From an uncultured Acidobacteriaceae bacterium (lineage in GTDB: Bacteria > Acidobacteriota > Terriglobia > Terriglobales > Acidobacteriaceae), in assembly GCA_903911925.1 (NCBI GenBank), contig CAIWFH010000133.1:1-64000 (forward strand): 64,000 nucleotides of DNA, written 5' to 3'. The notes below the pieces were generated by a model, which worked only from the letters and a program-made list of their open reading frames with translations, was not told the origin of the DNA and did not search any database. Below are positions 54,069 to 63,139 of the stretch, one piece after another. A program made the position numbers and the translations under genes. The stretch's first letter is position 1, and each line of letters starts with the position of its first letter.

Positions 54069-54479
54069 ATGTGGATTTTCAGCAGATACGGATTCTTCTC
54101 AATCGCCTGTGCCGACAAACCAGACGGCACAATCAATCCCGACACGGTGATGGTGAGGGCTAGGCTGCACGAGCACTTGGCAAGCCTGAAAGATCGCTTT
54201 CCGAATTCTGAAATAGGGAAAGCCGAGATTCTTAACTGGGACGGTCGGGACTACAGGTACCGCATCATCGTTTCAAAGGCGGCATGGGTGGTGGCGTTGG
54301 CGGATTTGGCGACGGAACAAACTTGGTCAAACTTTAAAAACGAGACGAGCAGGTTCTCCCGCGCCAAGAAGATGGCTTACCAATACGTCGATGCCCTGCA
54401 CGACGTTTGGGACGTAATGCACCGTTTACAGATGCAGGAGACAACCGAGCGCAAGCCGAGAACAGCAAAGAAAGAATGA
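54069..54479 (+). CDS. Conserved hypothetical protein (MWIF...VRAR type)
   Basis: A 136-residue protein. ATG 54069 is favoured because AAGGA is correctly spaced upstream and family members start near MWIF. Motifs are MWIFSRYGFFSIACA, MVRARLHEHLASLKDRF, YRYRIIVSKAAWVVALADLA, WSNFKNETSRF and DALHDVWDVMHRLQM. This pattern recurs in uncharacterised proteins of several phyla. Function unknown. Confidence 0.7.
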   Translation: MWIFSRYGFFSIACADKPDGTINPDTVMVRARLHEHLASLKDRFPNSEIGKAEILNWDGRDYRYRIIVSKAAWVVALADLATEQTWSNFKNETSRFSRAKKMAYQYVDALHDVWDVMHRLQMQETTERKPRTAKKE

Positions 54480-54495
54480 AGCCTCATGGGTTCCT

Positions 54496-54804
54496 TTATT
54501 CTTCATCCTCATCCTCCCCCTGACTGGGTTCCTCCGTCTCTGTCTTATACGCCTTCTTCTCGAAGTCTCTTCTCTGTCGCCACATCTCCAAGGCTTCGCG
54601 GGGCAACGGTTCACGGTCTATTCGCGGTTTTGCGCTATTCGCCGTTGGAAATGCCGCAATCAGAATGCTTTCAACTGCATTCCTCTGATGTGGGTCGTGA
54701 ATAACAAAGACAGAAAAGTAATTCCAGAAGTTGTTGTACCGTCCACCGGGACGTCTCGCGTGTGAGAACAGCCGAGCCGTGAAATAGCGGTAATAGCGGG
54801 ACAT
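54496..54804 (-). pseudogene. Possible C-terminal remnant of a GIY-YIG-nuclease-like protein
   Basis: A 102-residue frame. YNNFWNYFSVFVIHDPHQRN followed by AVESILIAAFPTANSAKPRI resembles the C-terminal half of GIY-YIG-type proteins, where a W..FS....D....E..LI pattern is common. No GIY or YIG motif is found upstream, where the frame is closed by TAG about 12 bases before the ATG. It may be a decayed fragment or a chance frame; the C-terminus is acidic. Confidence 0.35.
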
Positions 54805-54867
54805 GATACATATTCCCTATAGCCTTGGGCCACAGGCAGGCATTTACGGATATCGGCTGCCAAGAAA

Positions 54868-54905
54868 CAAGCACGGGCGTCCGCTGCGGCGGACGCCCGT
54901 GCTTG
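54868..54905 (-). terminator. Intrinsic terminator of the ribosomal operon
   Basis: A perfect 17-bp stem, left arm 54868-54884 and right arm 54889-54905, with a 4-base loop. On the minus strand the bases after it read TTTCTTGG. It lies 41 bases beyond the rplQ stop. Confidence 0.88.
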
Positions 54906-54945
54906 CCTTCCTGGCGAAGGTTAGAACCGCCGAAAAAGGTCTGCG

Positions 54946-55425
54946 TTACGCGGCCTCTTCGCCGCCCTTTTCTTCGTCCTTCTTTGCTTCTTCCATCTGC
55001 TTTTCGAGTTCGGCGCGCTTCTTGGCCTTGATCTCGTCGCGCTTCTGGCGCTTGGCGTCAAGCTGCTTCTCGGCGCCCAGCAGTTCGATGAAAGCCTTCT
55101 CGGCCCCATCGCCCTTCTGGAATCCGGTCCGCACGATGCGCAGATAGCCGCCCTGCCGATCGCCGTAACGCGGAGCCACGGTTTCGAACAGCCGCTCCAC
55201 GGACTTGTCGGTCATCAGGAAGCTGAGAGCCTGACGGCGCGAGTGAAGATCGCCCTTTTTGCCCAGGGTGATCATTTTTTCAACCAGCGGACGAACCGCC
55301 TTGGCCTTGGCCACGGTGGTCTCGACCCGGTCTTCGATGATGACGGACGTGACCAGGTTGCGCAGCAGCGCGCGGCGATGGCTGGTATTGCGTCCGAGCT
55401 TGAATCCTGCATTGCGATGGCGCAT
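54946..55425 (-). CDS. rplQ: 50S ribosomal protein L17
   Basis: A 159-residue protein, longer than the usual 115-130. [20 protein letters not shown] and [20 protein letters not shown] are the L17 N-terminus; [20 protein letters not shown] is the conserved C-terminal strand. The last 45 residues form a Lys/Glu-rich tail, probably helical or disordered. L17 lies around the peptide exit tunnel. Last gene of the operon, after rpoA. Confidence 0.97.
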   Translation of the reverse strand: MRHRNAGFKLGRNTSHRRALLRNLVTSVIIEDRVETTVAKAKAVRPLVEKMITLGKKGDLHSRRQALSFLMTDKSVERLFETVAPRYGDRQGGYLRIVRTGFQKGDGAEKAFIELLGAEKQLDAKRQKRDEIKAKKRAELEKQMEEAKKDEEKGGEEAA

Positions 55426-55445
55426 GGTAAAGCTCTCTTTCGAAT

Positions 55446-55526
55446 CAGTGGTTAGTGATTAGTGGTGAGTGATTAGTGCTTCCCGGCGCTTCCGGCTAAC
55501 CACTAATCACTCACCACGAACCACTG
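55446..55526. repeat. Family A inverted repeat between rpoA and rplQ
   Basis: Left arm 55446-55478 (CAGTGGTTAGTGATTAGTGG and more) and right arm 55496-55526 are complementary over most of their length. It starts 2 bases from the rpoA stop and could form a long imperfect hairpin in the mRNA. Confidence 0.88.
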
Positions 55527-55528
55527 TC

Positions 55529-56623
55529 TTAAAAGTTTTCCGTCTCGGTGGGCAGTTGCAGATCCACTGAATCCAGCGGCTCGTCCTCGTCGTCGTAGTG
55601 GCCATAGCTTGCGGCCAGCGCGGCGGCGGGAGGAATGCTGGTTGGTCCGGGGACTGCGTTGCCGCTTTCATCAATCTTCATGCCCAGCGAGAGCCCCATC
55701 TGGGCCAGGATTTCCTTGATCTCGTTCAGGCTCTTGCGGCCAAAATTCTTGGTCTTCAGCATCTCGGCTTCGGTCTTCTGCACCAGTTCGCCGATGGTCT
55801 GGATGTTGGCGTTCTTCAGGCAGTTGTAGCTGCGGACTGAAAGCTCCAGCTCTTCGACGCTCCGGTTGAGGTTGTCGTTGCGAAGCAGGCCGCGGGTCTC
55901 TTCGCCGCGCGCCTCGGCTTCGATTTCCTCTTCGAAGTTGATGAAGATGTTCATGTGGTCCTTCAGCAGCTTGGCGGCCAGGCCGACTGCGTCGGCGGGC
56001 AGCACGGCCCCGTTGGTCCACACTTCAAGTGTGAGCTTGTCGTAGTCGGTAATCTGACCCAGTCGGGCGGCTTCAACCACATAGTTGACGCGGCGAACGG
56101 GCGAGTGAACCGAATCCACGGGGATGAACCCCAGGCCGAGGTCGGCATCGAAATTCTTGTCGGCAGAGATGTAGCCGCGCCCTTTCTTGAGGCGCATCTC
56201 CATGTCCAGCTTGCCGCCTTCAGAGAGAGTGGCGAGGTAAATGTTCTTGTCCAGGATCTCGACGTCGCCATCGGCTTCAATCATTCCCGAGGTGACTACG
56301 CCGGGCTGGTCGGCGCGCAGATACAGCGCCTTGGGGCCCTCGCCCGCGAGCTTGAAGGGAACCTGCTTGAGGTTCAGGATGATGTCGGTGGCGTCTTCAA
56401 CCACGCCGGTGATGGACTGGAACTCGTGCAGCACGCCCTCGATGCGAATCGCGGTGACCGCGGCGCCCTCAATCGAACTGAGAAGCGTACGGCGCAGTGC
56501 GTTGCCGATGGTGGTGCCAAAGCCGCGCTCAAATGGCTGGGCGCTGAACTTGCCAAAAATGTCGGTAAGCGTCTCGGCATCCACTGCCAAACGTTTCGGT
56601 TTCTGGAATCCTCTCCAAAGCAT
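55529..56623 (-). CDS. rpoA: DNA-directed RNA polymerase subunit alpha
   Basis: A 364-residue subunit. The start ATG 56623 gives [20 protein letters not shown]. The N-terminal dimerisation domain has [20 protein letters not shown] and [19 protein letters not shown]; the C-terminal DNA-binding domain has [23 protein letters not shown] and [16 protein letters not shown] 45-residue acidic extension follows the normal end. It nucleates polymerase assembly and contacts UP elements and activators. Confidence 0.98.
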   Translation of the reverse strand: MLWRGFQKPKRLAVDAETLTDIFGKFSAQPFERGFGTTIGNALRRTLLSSIEGAAVTAIRIEGVLHEFQSITGVVEDATDIILNLKQVPFKLAGEGPKALYLRADQPGVVTSGMIEADGDVEILDKNIYLATLSEGGKLDMEMRLKKGRGYISADKNFDADLGLGFIPVDSVHSPVRRVNYVVEAARLGQITDYDKLTLEVWTNGAVLPADAVGLAAKLLKDHMNIFINFEEEIEAEARGEETRGLLRNDNLNRSVEELELSVRSYNCLKNANIQTIGELVQKTEAEMLKTKNFGRKSLNEIKEILAQMGLSLGMKIDESGNAVPGPTSIPPAAALAASYGHYDDEDEPLDSVDLQLPTETENF

Positions 56624-56705
56624 ATGCTGGTCTCTTTTCCCGCGCGGCATGGGCGTCGCGATGCATTTTGCGGCGGCCGCGCAAGTTCTCCTTCGGTTTG
56701 AAATG

Positions 56706-56789
56706 CAGTGGTCAGTTGTCAGTGATCAGTGTTCAGTAAATGCCCGTCCGGGTATTTACTGACCACTGATCACTGACCACTAATCACTG
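56706..56789. repeat. Family A inverted repeat between rpsD and rpoA
   Basis: The left arm begins at 56706 (CAGTGGTCAGTTGTCAGTGA) and the right arm ends at 56789, directly against the rpsD stop. The core pairs CAGTAAAT-GCCCG with CGGGT-ATTTACTG around a tiny loop, giving a near-perfect hairpin of about 80 bases. Confidence 0.9.
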
Positions 56790-57419
56790 TTACTTCGAGT
56801 ACAGTTCGACGATCAGCTGTTCGTTGATAGGCAGGTTGACGTCGGCTCTCTTGGGCAAGTGCAGTACGCGGCCCGACATGTTCTCAAAATTCGCTTCCAA
56901 CCATGTGGGGACCGGGCTCTGCGCGGCATTCTGCACGCCCTGCTCCACGATGATCAGTTTCTTGGCGCTCTCGCGAATGGCGATTTCGTCGCCCGCGTTC
57001 ACCTGGAACGAGGGAATGTTGACCTTGCGGCCGTTAACCGAGACATGGCCGTGGCGAACAACCTGGCGGGCCTGGCGGCGCGAGATGGCAAAACCGAGGC
57101 GGAAAGCTACGTTGTCCAGGCGGCGCTCCAACTGCTGGATGAGCAACTCGCCGGTGACGCCCTGGGCGCGGTTGGCCTTCTCGTAGTATTCGCGGAACTG
57201 GCCTTCAAGCGTGAAGTACATGCGCTTGGCCTTCTGCTTCTCATGCAACTGCAGGCCGTAGCCCACGATCTTGGCCTTGCGATCCTTGCCGTGCTGGCCG
57301 GGAGGAAAATTGCGCTTCTCCAGCGGGCAACGGTCTGAAGTGCACTTGGTGCCCTTCAAAAAAAGCTTGGTGCCTTCACGACGGCAAAGGCGGCAGACTG
57401 CTCCTGTATAACGTGCCAT
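56790..57419 (-). CDS. rpsD: 30S ribosomal protein S4
   Basis: A 209-residue protein starting [20 protein letters not shown]. Four Cys near the N-terminus (C9, C12, C26, C31) mark it as a zinc-binding C+ form. The S4 domain contains [21 protein letters not shown]4 initiates small-subunit assembly and often represses its own operon. It is flanked on both sides by family A repeats. Confidence 0.98.
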   Translation of the reverse strand: MARYTGAVCRLCRREGTKLFLKGTKCTSDRCPLEKRNFPPGQHGKDRKAKIVGYGLQLHEKQKAKRMYFTLEGQFREYYEKANRAQGVTGELLIQQLERRLDNVAFRLGFAISRRQARQVVRHGHVSVNGRKVNIPSFQVNAGDEIAIRESAKKLIIVEQGVQNAAQSPVPTWLEANFENMSGRVLHLPKRADVNLPINEQLIVELYSK

Positions 57420-57498
57420 TTCTTCTTCTTCTCCTGACTTCGGATGACGGCCGGTTTACACGCTGCTCGTTGGAGCGGTGCTTCATCCCGGCCCAGTT

Positions 57499-57644
57499 AC
57501 AGTGATCGGTGAACAGTGGTCAGCCTTGGTATGCTGCATCCCGCAGCATCAACTGATTCCTGCAACTGCTACTGCAAGTTGTCTGGTCAGTGAATAGTTT
57601 TCAGCTCGAACAACTGATCACTGTTCACTGACCACTGACAACTG
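57499..57644. repeat. Family A inverted repeat between rpsK and rpsD
   Basis: Left arm 57499-57523, right arm 57611-57644, and an internal perfect hairpin ATGCTGC-ATCCC-GCAGCAT (57531-57549). It fills most of the 227-base intergenic gap and ends within 3 bases of the rpsK stop. Confidence 0.85.
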
Positions 57645-57646
57645 TG

Positions 57647-58063
57647 TTAGACGCGCCGTCTCTTCGGTGGCCGGCAGCCGTTGTGCGGCACCGGGGTCAC
57701 GTCGCGGATGGAACGCACTTCAACACCGGCCGCAGCCAGGGCGCGGATTGCCGACTCGCGGCCCGAACCCGGACCGGAGACCCGCACATCCACCGCGCGC
57801 AGACCGTGATCGCGCGCCATGCTGGCCGCGTTCGAGGCTGCCTGCTGCGCCGCGAAGGGCGTACCCTTGCGCGAGCCGCGGAAACCCAGCGAACCCGAAC
57901 TCTTCCAGCTCAGCGTGTTGCCCACTTGGTCGGTGATGGTGACGATGGTGTTGTTGAACGTGGCCTGAACATGCGCAATGCCAAACGGCACGTTCTTGCG
58001 TTCGCGTTTCTTGAACTTCTTGTTCTTCCCGGCCTTGCCGGCTTTCTGTTCTGGCTTCGCCAT
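57647..58063 (-). CDS. rpsK: 30S ribosomal protein S11
   Basis: A 138-residue protein. A Lys-rich N-terminus precedes [37 protein letters not shown] and [20 protein letters not shown] at the C-terminus, all canonical. It lies in the 30S platform near mRNA exit. Its ATG overlaps the rpsM stop by one base (TAATG). Confidence 0.98.
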   Translation of the reverse strand: MAKPEQKAGKAGKNKKFKKRERKNVPFGIAHVQATFNNTIVTITDQVGNTLSWKSSGSLGFRGSRKGTPFAAQQAASNAASMARDHGLRAVDVRVSGPGSGRESAIRALAAAGVEVRSIRDVTPVPHNGCRPPKRRRV

Positions 58064-58449
58064 TAGGTTTTACCCGTCGCTTTCTTTTTGCCGGCAACTG
58101 TGCCCTTGCGTGGGCCCTTGCGGGTGCGGGCGTTGGTGTGGGTGCGCTGGCCGTGAACGGGCAGCGACCGCCGGTGGCGGGTACCACGGTAGCTCTGGAT
58201 GTCGATGAGGCGCTTGATATGCATCTGGACGTCCTTGCGCAGGTCGCCCTCAACATTTCCCTCGTCCTCAATCACCTGACGGATGCGGTTGACCTCGTCT
58301 TCGCCAAGGTCCTGGACTTTCTTGAAGGCGTCAACATTTGCCTTCGCCAGAATCTTGAGCGCGCGCGGGTCGCCGATCCCAAAAATGTACGTAAGCGCGA
58401 TTCTTGCCTGCTTGTTCCGGGGCAGATCGACGCCAGCAATACGTGCCAT
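58063..58449 (-). CDS. rpsM: 30S ribosomal protein S13
   Basis: A 128-residue protein: [54 protein letters not shown] region with a Lys-rich end. It forms intersubunit bridges at the 30S head. It is coupled to rpsK by TAATG. Confidence 0.98.
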   Translation of the reverse strand: MARIAGVDLPRNKQARIALTYIFGIGDPRALKILAKANVDAFKKVQDLGEDEVNRIRQVIEDEGNVEGDLRKDVQMHIKRLIDIQSYRGTRHRRSLPVHGQRTHTNARTRKGPRKGTVAGKKKATGKT

Positions 58450-58570
58450 TGAGAATTCCTTTGCCGCTACAGGTTGTGTGCCTCCGGCCTCAGCCGGTTC
58501 GCACGGGTTATGCAGTCGTTCTCCCGGGGTTCACCGCAAGCCTTGATTCAAGCTAACTAGCCCCGATGGT

Positions 58571-58651
58571 AGTTCACAGTTCCGAGTTCATAGTTCTTAG
58601 TTTAGACATCCGCTTTGGACTGTGAACGAAGAACTGCGAAGTACGAACTGC
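58571..58651. repeat. Family B inverted repeat between rpmJ and rpsM
   Basis: Left arm AGTTCACAGTTCCGAGTTCA (from 58572) and right arm ending GTACGAACTG (58651) are complementary in an interrupted way. Units are of the type AGTTCATAG/GAACTGTG, related in architecture but not sequence to family A. Confidence 0.75.
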
Positions 58652-58683
58652 CTCTTGGAGTCTTCCGCCTATACCAGGCCCTA

Positions 58684-58797
58684 CTAGCCCTGGCGCTGCT
58701 TGTGCTTTGCGTTCTCGCAGATCACACGCACCACGCCGCGGCGCGTAATGACCTTGCACTTTACGCAAATCTTTTTTACCGATGCACGGACTTTCAT
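58684..58797 (-). CDS. rpmJ: 50S ribosomal protein L36
   Basis: Only 37 residues: [20 protein letters not shown] followed by [17 protein letters not shown]. Cys11 and Cys14 with Cys27 and His32 form the zinc ribbon of the C+ L36 type. Start ATG 58797, stop TAG 58686-58684. It sits between infA and rpsM as in most spc-alpha operons. Confidence 0.97.
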   Translation of the reverse strand: MKVRASVKKICVKCKVITRRGVVRVICENAKHKQRQG

Positions 58798-58860
58798 TTT
58801 TACTGCCCTTCTCCGCGCATCCAATCCTGGCCGCGGTTCATTTTCGATGTTGCTCGGTTC

Positions 58861-58888
58861 AGCAGTGAGCTAACCACTAATCACTGCT
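58861..58888. repeat. Short family A repeat between infA and rpmJ
   Basis: AGCAGTG and CACTGCT form a small inverted repeat around CTAACCACTAAT. It ends against the infA stop codon at 58889. Confidence 0.7.
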
Positions 58889-59107
58889 TCACTTGTAGCG
58901 GTAGACGATCCGCCCGCGATTCAGGTCGTAGGGACTCAGTTCCACGGCCACGCGGTCACCGGGCAAGATGCGGATGAAATTCTTGCGCATCCTGCCCGAG
59001 ACATGGGTCAATACCTCGTGATTGTTCTCGAGCTTGACCTTGAACATGGCATTCGGCAGCGTCTCAGTGACCACCGCCATTACCTCAATCGCGTCTTCCT
59101 TCGACAA
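58889..59107 (-). CDS. infA: Translation initiation factor IF-1
   Basis: A 72-residue S1-fold protein when started at TTG 59107, exactly the family length: [60 protein letters not shown] and [13 protein letters not shown] at 59137 is in frame but would add 10 atypical residues. It binds the ribosomal A site during initiation with IF-2 (encoded at 39493-42771). Confidence 0.95.
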   Translation of the reverse strand: MSKEDAIEVMAVVTETLPNAMFKVKLENNHEVLTHVSGRMRKNFIRILPGDRVAVELSPYDLNRGRIVYRYK

Positions 59108-59160
59108 ACTGCATCCCGCTTCTGGGTGCTTCCGCACCCTTTAACTCTTTGGACTGAGAT

Positions 59161-59913
59161 CTAGTCAGTCAGGATTCTTGATCCGGTGGCGGTAACCGCC
59201 ACCGTGTGCTCAAAATGAGCGCTCATGCTTCCATCCGCGGCCACCGCCGTCCAGCCGTCTTCAAGCACCATTACATCCGGCTTGCCGGCATTCACCATCG
59301 GCTCGATGGCAATCACCATCCCCGCCTTCAGCTTCATGCCCCGGCCCGCTTCGCCAAAGTTCGGCACCTGCGGATCTTCGTGCATGTGGACGCCGATTCC
59401 GTGGCCTACAAAATCCCTGACCACAGAAAAACCCTCGGCCTCAACTACGCCCTGCACCGCGGCGCCTACATCTCCCAGGGTCGCCCCCGGCCTCACCGCG
59501 GCGATTCCCGCGTGAAGAGACGCTTCAGTCACCCGAACCAGCCGCGCCGTGTCCGGGTCGATCTTCTGGCCCACCGGAACGGTAATGGCTGCGTCGCCAA
59601 AGAAGCCCTCCACAATCGCCCCGCAATCCACCGAAACAATGTCCCCTTCCTTGAGGACCCGCTTCTGTGACGGGATGCCGTGCACCACCTCGCTGTTGAC
59701 CGAGGTGCACAGCACGCAAGGAAATCCGTGATATCCCTTGAAAGCCGGCTTGGCGCCCGCTGCCTTGATATGCGCCTCTGCCGCCTTTTCAAGATCGAGA
59801 GTCGTCGCGCCCGGCTTTACCAGCCCGCGCACCAGTTCCAGCGTCTCGCGAACCACCCGGCCCGCGCGCCGCATCTTCTCGATCTCCTGGGACGACTTCA
59901 ACAGTACAGCCAC
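59161..59913 (-). CDS. map: Methionine aminopeptidase, type I
   Basis: A 250-residue metallopeptidase from GTG 59913 (a TTG 15 bases earlier is in frame). It has EIEKMRRAGRVVRETLELV, then His in NSEVVHGIPS. The metal ligands are Asp in VSVDCGAIVEG, Asp in GDAAITVPVG, His in FVGHGIGVHMHEDP, Glu in VIAIEPMV, Glu in HFEHTVAVT. It removes the N-terminal Met from nascent proteins. Confidence 0.95.
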   Translation of the reverse strand: MAVLLKSSQEIEKMRRAGRVVRETLELVRGLVKPGATTLDLEKAAEAHIKAAGAKPAFKGYHGFPCVLCTSVNSEVVHGIPSQKRVLKEGDIVSVDCGAIVEGFFGDAAITVPVGQKIDPDTARLVRVTEASLHAGIAAVRPGATLGDVGAAVQGVVEAEGFSVVRDFVGHGIGVHMHEDPQVPNFGEAGRGMKLKAGMVIAIEPMVNAGKPDVMVLEDGWTAVAADGSMSAHFEHTVAVTATGSRILTD

Positions 59914-59936
59914 ACAACCAGCTTTCAACGGCCGGT

Positions 59937-60018
59937 CAACAGTGATCAGCTGTCAGTCTTCAGTTGCAATGCCGATTCGGGCATCTACTGTTCACTGCTC
60001 ACTGCGCACTGACAACTG
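59937..60018. repeat. Family A inverted repeat between adk and map
   Basis: The left arm begins AACAGTGATCAGCTGTCAGT (59938); the right arm ends CACTGACAACTG (60018). Its centre, AATGCC-GATTC-GGGCAT, resembles the centre of the copy at 56706-56789. Confidence 0.85.
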
Positions 60019-60051
60019 GCATCAAACGCACAAACCCGCCGTTTCGTCGCG

Positions 60052-60768
60052 CTACTTGCGCAACTGTTCGACGGCGGCAACAATTCCGGCCGCGATGCTG
60101 CTGATCGGCCGGTCTCCATCCACTTCTGCAAAACGTCCCAAGGCCCGGTAGTGCTCCACAACCGGCGTGGTCATGGCTTCGTAGGCGCGCATGCGCTCTT
60201 CGAATACCTTCTCCGTGTCGTCGGCGCGCTGGACCAGGGCCGCACCTTCAACATCGCAAATGCCATCCTTTTGCGGAGGCTTGCCATAGATGTTGTAGAT
60301 GGTCTGGCAAACAGGACAATTCCTGCGCCCGGTGATACGGCGCAGTAACTGATTATAATCCACCTGGATGCTCACGGCAACCACCGGCAGGGTCTTCGGC
60401 TGCTGCGCCAAGCGGCCATCCAGCCAGCCTGCCTGCGGCAAAGTGCGCGGGAAGCCGTCCAGAATGTAGCCTTTAGCGGTGTCGGGCTCCTGCAAACGCG
60501 CCGCCACCATCTCGTTAACCAGGGAATCGGGAACCAGCTCGCCGCGGCCCATGATCTCCTTGGCTACCTTGCCCAGTTCCGTGCCCTTTGACACATTGCC
60601 GCGCAAAAGATCGCCGGTTGAGATCTGCGGAATTCCCCAGATCTTGACCAGTTCCTTGGCCTGGGTTCCCTTGCCCACGCCCGGGGCGCCCAACAAAAGA
60701 ATCGGGCCGGGGACGGTTTTGTTCTCCGTCACCCGGCCGGTTTCCATAGAACTTGCAGATGAAGACAT
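60052..60768 (-). CDS. adk: Adenylate kinase
   Basis: A 238-residue enzyme interconverting ATP+AMP and 2 ADP. After a roughly 20-residue extension come the P loop GAPGVGKGTQAKEL, ISTGDLLRGNVSKG, the AMP-binding GYILDGFPRTLPQA and a LID with RRNCPVCQTIYNIYGKPPQK then ICD, which suggests a Cys3-Asp zinc site. The ATG overlaps the secY stop by one base (TAATG). Confidence 0.96.
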   Translation of the reverse strand: MSSSASSMETGRVTENKTVPGPILLLGAPGVGKGTQAKELVKIWGIPQISTGDLLRGNVSKGTELGKVAKEIMGRGELVPDSLVNEMVAARLQEPDTAKGYILDGFPRTLPQAGWLDGRLAQQPKTLPVVAVSIQVDYNQLLRRITGRRNCPVCQTIYNIYGKPPQKDGICDVEGAALVQRADDTEKVFEERMRAYEAMTTPVVEHYRALGRFAEVDGDRPISSIAAGIVAAVEQLRK

Positions 60769-62153
60769 TACCAGGTTTTCCTTCCGCGAATGCGACCGGA
60801 ACGAGGGGAAAAGCCGTCATAATGCCGCATGATCAGCTGCGATTCGATCTGGTTGACAGTGTCCATGGCCACACCCACCACGATCAGCAGGGATGTGCCG
60901 CCAAAGTAGAAATTGACCCCCAAGCCATGCGTTGCCCAGGCCGGCAGGCTCTCAAAGAACCGCCCCACCAGGAACAACTTGTCAAATCGGATGCCGGAGA
61001 TGAGGAAGGTAGGCACCAGCGAAATGATGATCAGGTAAATCGCGCCCACCAGCGTAATGCGGGTGAGGATGTCGTTGATGAAGTCCGAGGTGCGCTTGCC
61101 GGGCCGGATGCCGGGAATGAACGAGCCCGACTTGCGGAAGTTGTCGGCAATATCGTCCGGCTTCATCACGATCGAAATGTAGAAGTAGGCAAAGAAGATG
61201 ATGCCCAGGATGTACAGCGTCTCATACCATGGATAGCCCGGCTGCAACGCAGCAACGATAGGCTCCAGGAAACGGCTGTTCTTCACAAAGTCCATCTGGC
61301 CGATCATCAGCGGGACCGAGAGAATCGAACTGGCGAAGATGACCGGCATGACGCCGCCGGAGTTCACCTTGAGAGGCAGGTGGCTGGACTGGCCGCCCAT
61401 CATTCTGCGGCCCACGATGCGCCGCGCGCTCTGGATTGGGATGCGCCGTTCGCTGCGCTCGACGAAAACGATGAAGGCCACCACGGCCACCATGCCCACA
61501 ACCAGCAGCAGCACTGCGATCACCGTGAAGGATCCCCAGGCGTTGGTCTGGACCTTCTGGTACAGGTCGCCCACGCCGCGGGGCAGGCCGGCGATAATGC
61601 CCGTGAAAATCAACAGGCTCATGCCGTTGCCGATGCCGCGGTCGGTAATCTGCTCGCCGAGCCACATGATGAAGGCGGTGCCGGTGGTCAGCGTCAGCAC
61701 GGTCATCATCATGAATCCGAAGCCGGGGTTCAGAACCATCCCGCCCTTGGTAAGCATGATGCCGATGCCGATCGACTGCAAGGCCGCCAGGATCACCGTC
61801 ATGTAACGGGTCCACTGGGTGATCTTGCGACGGCCCAGTTCGCCTTCTTTCTGAATGCGCGCCAGCGGCTCGTAAACCACGGTGAGCAGTTGGAAAATGA
61901 TCGATGCCGTGATGTAGGGCATGATGCCCAGGGCAAACACGGTCATGCGGCGCAGGTTGCCGCCGCCGAACAGGTCCATCAGGCCCAGTGCCCCGCCGCT
62001 CTGCGAGTTGAAGAGCTGCTCCAGCATGTGCGCGTTGACGCCGGGAGTGGGAATGTGCGCGCCCAAGCGGTAGACAGCCAGGATGCCTAGCGTGAATAGA
62101 ACCCGCTTGCGCAGGTCGGGAATCCGGAAGATATTGAGAAATTTTTCAAGCAT
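60768..62153 (-). CDS. secY: Protein translocase subunit SecY
   Basis: A 461-residue membrane protein with ten helices forming the Sec channel. Recognisable parts are LGAHIPTPGVNAHMLEQLFN, MDLFGGGNLRRMTVFALGIM, PYITASIIFQLL, GIGNGMSLLIFTGIIAGLP, and GGVMPVIFASSILSVPLMIG. The C-terminal cytoplasmic stretch SQLIMRHYDGF is conserved. It sits between rplO and adk, the usual spc order. Confidence 0.98.
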   Translation of the reverse strand: MLEKFLNIFRIPDLRKRVLFTLGILAVYRLGAHIPTPGVNAHMLEQLFNSQSGGALGLMDLFGGGNLRRMTVFALGIMPYITASIIFQLLTVVYEPLARIQKEGELGRRKITQWTRYMTVILAALQSIGIGIMLTKGGMVLNPGFGFMMMTVLTLTTGTAFIMWLGEQITDRGIGNGMSLLIFTGIIAGLPRGVGDLYQKVQTNAWGSFTVIAVLLLVVGMVAVVAFIVFVERSERRIPIQSARRIVGRRMMGGQSSHLPLKVNSGGVMPVIFASSILSVPLMIGQMDFVKNSRFLEPIVAALQPGYPWYETLYILGIIFFAYFYISIVMKPDDIADNFRKSGSFIPGIRPGKRTSDFINDILTRITLVGAIYLIIISLVPTFLISGIRFDKLFLVGRFFESLPAWATHGLGVNFYFGGTSLLIVVGVAMDTVNQIESQLIMRHYDGFSPRSGRIRGRKTW

Positions 62154-62252
62154 GTTTGAACATCCGCTTCAGGCGTTTTCCGCCATTTGATTCCTTGTCA
62201 CAGCCTATCCTACCCGCGACGGAACTTACCGTGTCCCGCCTCACATCCCACC

Positions 62253-62303
62253 GGGTGCCCCACCCTCGCCGCGTCCTTGTTTTTGCAGCCAGGGCGGGAT
62301 ACC
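62253..62303. repeat. GGGTGCCCC hairpin repeat, divergent copy 6
   Basis: GGGTGCCCCACCCTCGCCGC leads to a weakened stem (CACCCTCGC against GCCAGGGCGGG) and ends ATACC. It lies in the gap between rplO and secY. Confidence 0.65.
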
Positions 62304-62309
62304 GCAAAT

Positions 62310-62834
62310 CTACTTCGCGGCCACAGCGACCTTCTTCTTCAATTTGCCCTTCGGTGCCGCAGCAGGGTCCACCGGTCCGCCAAGAATCTCAGCCTTGCCG
62401 CCGGCTTTCTCGATTTTCTCAACAGCCGACTTGGAGAACTTGTGCGCGGTGATGGTAATCGCCGAAGCCAGCTCGCCCGAGCCGAGAATCTTGATGAGCG
62501 CCTTCTTGTTCGATGCCAGGCCAAGCTTGACGTAGTCGTCAATGCCGATGGCGGTCAGGGGCGCGTCCGTCTCCAGGGCCGCGATGCGGTCCAGGTTTAC
62601 TACCGTGTATTCGGTGCGGAAGATATTGGTAAAACCGCGCTTGGGCAGGCGGCGGTGCAGCGGCATCTGGCCGCCTTCAAAACCGCGCATCAGGCTGAAG
62701 CCCGAACGCGAACCCTGGCCCTTGTGGCCGCGGGCCGATGTCTTGCCCATGCCGGATCCCATACCGCGGCCGACACGCTTGCGCCCTGTATTCGCCTTCT
62801 TGGGCGCGCCTAAATTGGAAAGATTCCTTGCCAT
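62310..62834 (-). CDS. rplO: 50S ribosomal protein L15
   Basis: A 174-residue protein: LSNLGAPKKANTGRKRVGRG, GMGKTSARGHKGQGSRSGFS, MRGFEGGQMPLHRRLPKRGF. GAGGAAATC precedes the ATG. The C-terminus carries a short Lys/Ala extension (PKGKLKKKVAVAAK). It assembles late in the large subunit. Confidence 0.98.
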   Translation of the reverse strand: MARNLSNLGAPKKANTGRKRVGRGMGSGMGKTSARGHKGQGSRSGFSLMRGFEGGQMPLHRRLPKRGFTNIFRTEYTVVNLDRIAALETDAPLTAIGIDDYVKLGLASNKKALIKILGSGELASAITITAHKFSKSAVEKIEKAGGKAEILGGPVDPAAAPKGKLKKKVAVAAK

Positions 62835-62883
62835 GATTTCCTCGCTGTAGCGCCGGCGGGTTGAGCCTGCCGACTCGCGTAAG

Positions 62884-62949
62884 TGCAGTTCGCAGTTCGT
62901 AGTCAGGACGAGCCGTGAACCAAGAACTGTGAACCAAGAACGATGAACT
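62884..62949. repeat. Family B repeat between rpmD and rplO
   Basis: GCAGTTCGCAGTTCGTAGTC is followed by an opposite-sense run of GTGAACCAAGAACTG units. It overlaps the rpmD stop codon (62950-62948) at its end. Same family as 58571-58651. Confidence 0.75.
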
Positions 62950-63136
62950 AGTCTTCCAATATCCTGACCAGATGCGGAATGGTCTTCACCATGCCGCGAA
63001 TGGACTCGTTATCAACGCGCTCTACGATCTGGTTGAGCCGCGTAAAGCCAAGACCCTTCACCACCAGACGGTGCTTGAATGGCGTGCAGTTCTTTGAGCG
63101 GTAATACTGAATGCGAATTTTCTTGAGTTCTGCCAT
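62948..63136 (-). CDS. rpmD: 50S ribosomal protein L30
   Basis: A 62-residue protein: KKIRIQYYRSKNCTPFKHRL, VVKGLGFTRLNQIVERVDNE, SIRGMVKTIPHLVRILED. It follows rpsE by 3 bases and its stop lies at the edge of a family B repeat. Confidence 0.97.
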   Translation of the reverse strand: MAELKKIRIQYYRSKNCTPFKHRLVVKGLGFTRLNQIVERVDNESIRGMVKTIPHLVRILED

Positions 63137-63139
63137 GGC

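Noticed and set aside
60753..62090. 445-codon open frame antisense to secY
   Set aside because: It mirrors secY exactly, has low-complexity His/Asp/Gln-rich translation typical of antisense GC-rich frames, and secY is unmistakable on the other strand.
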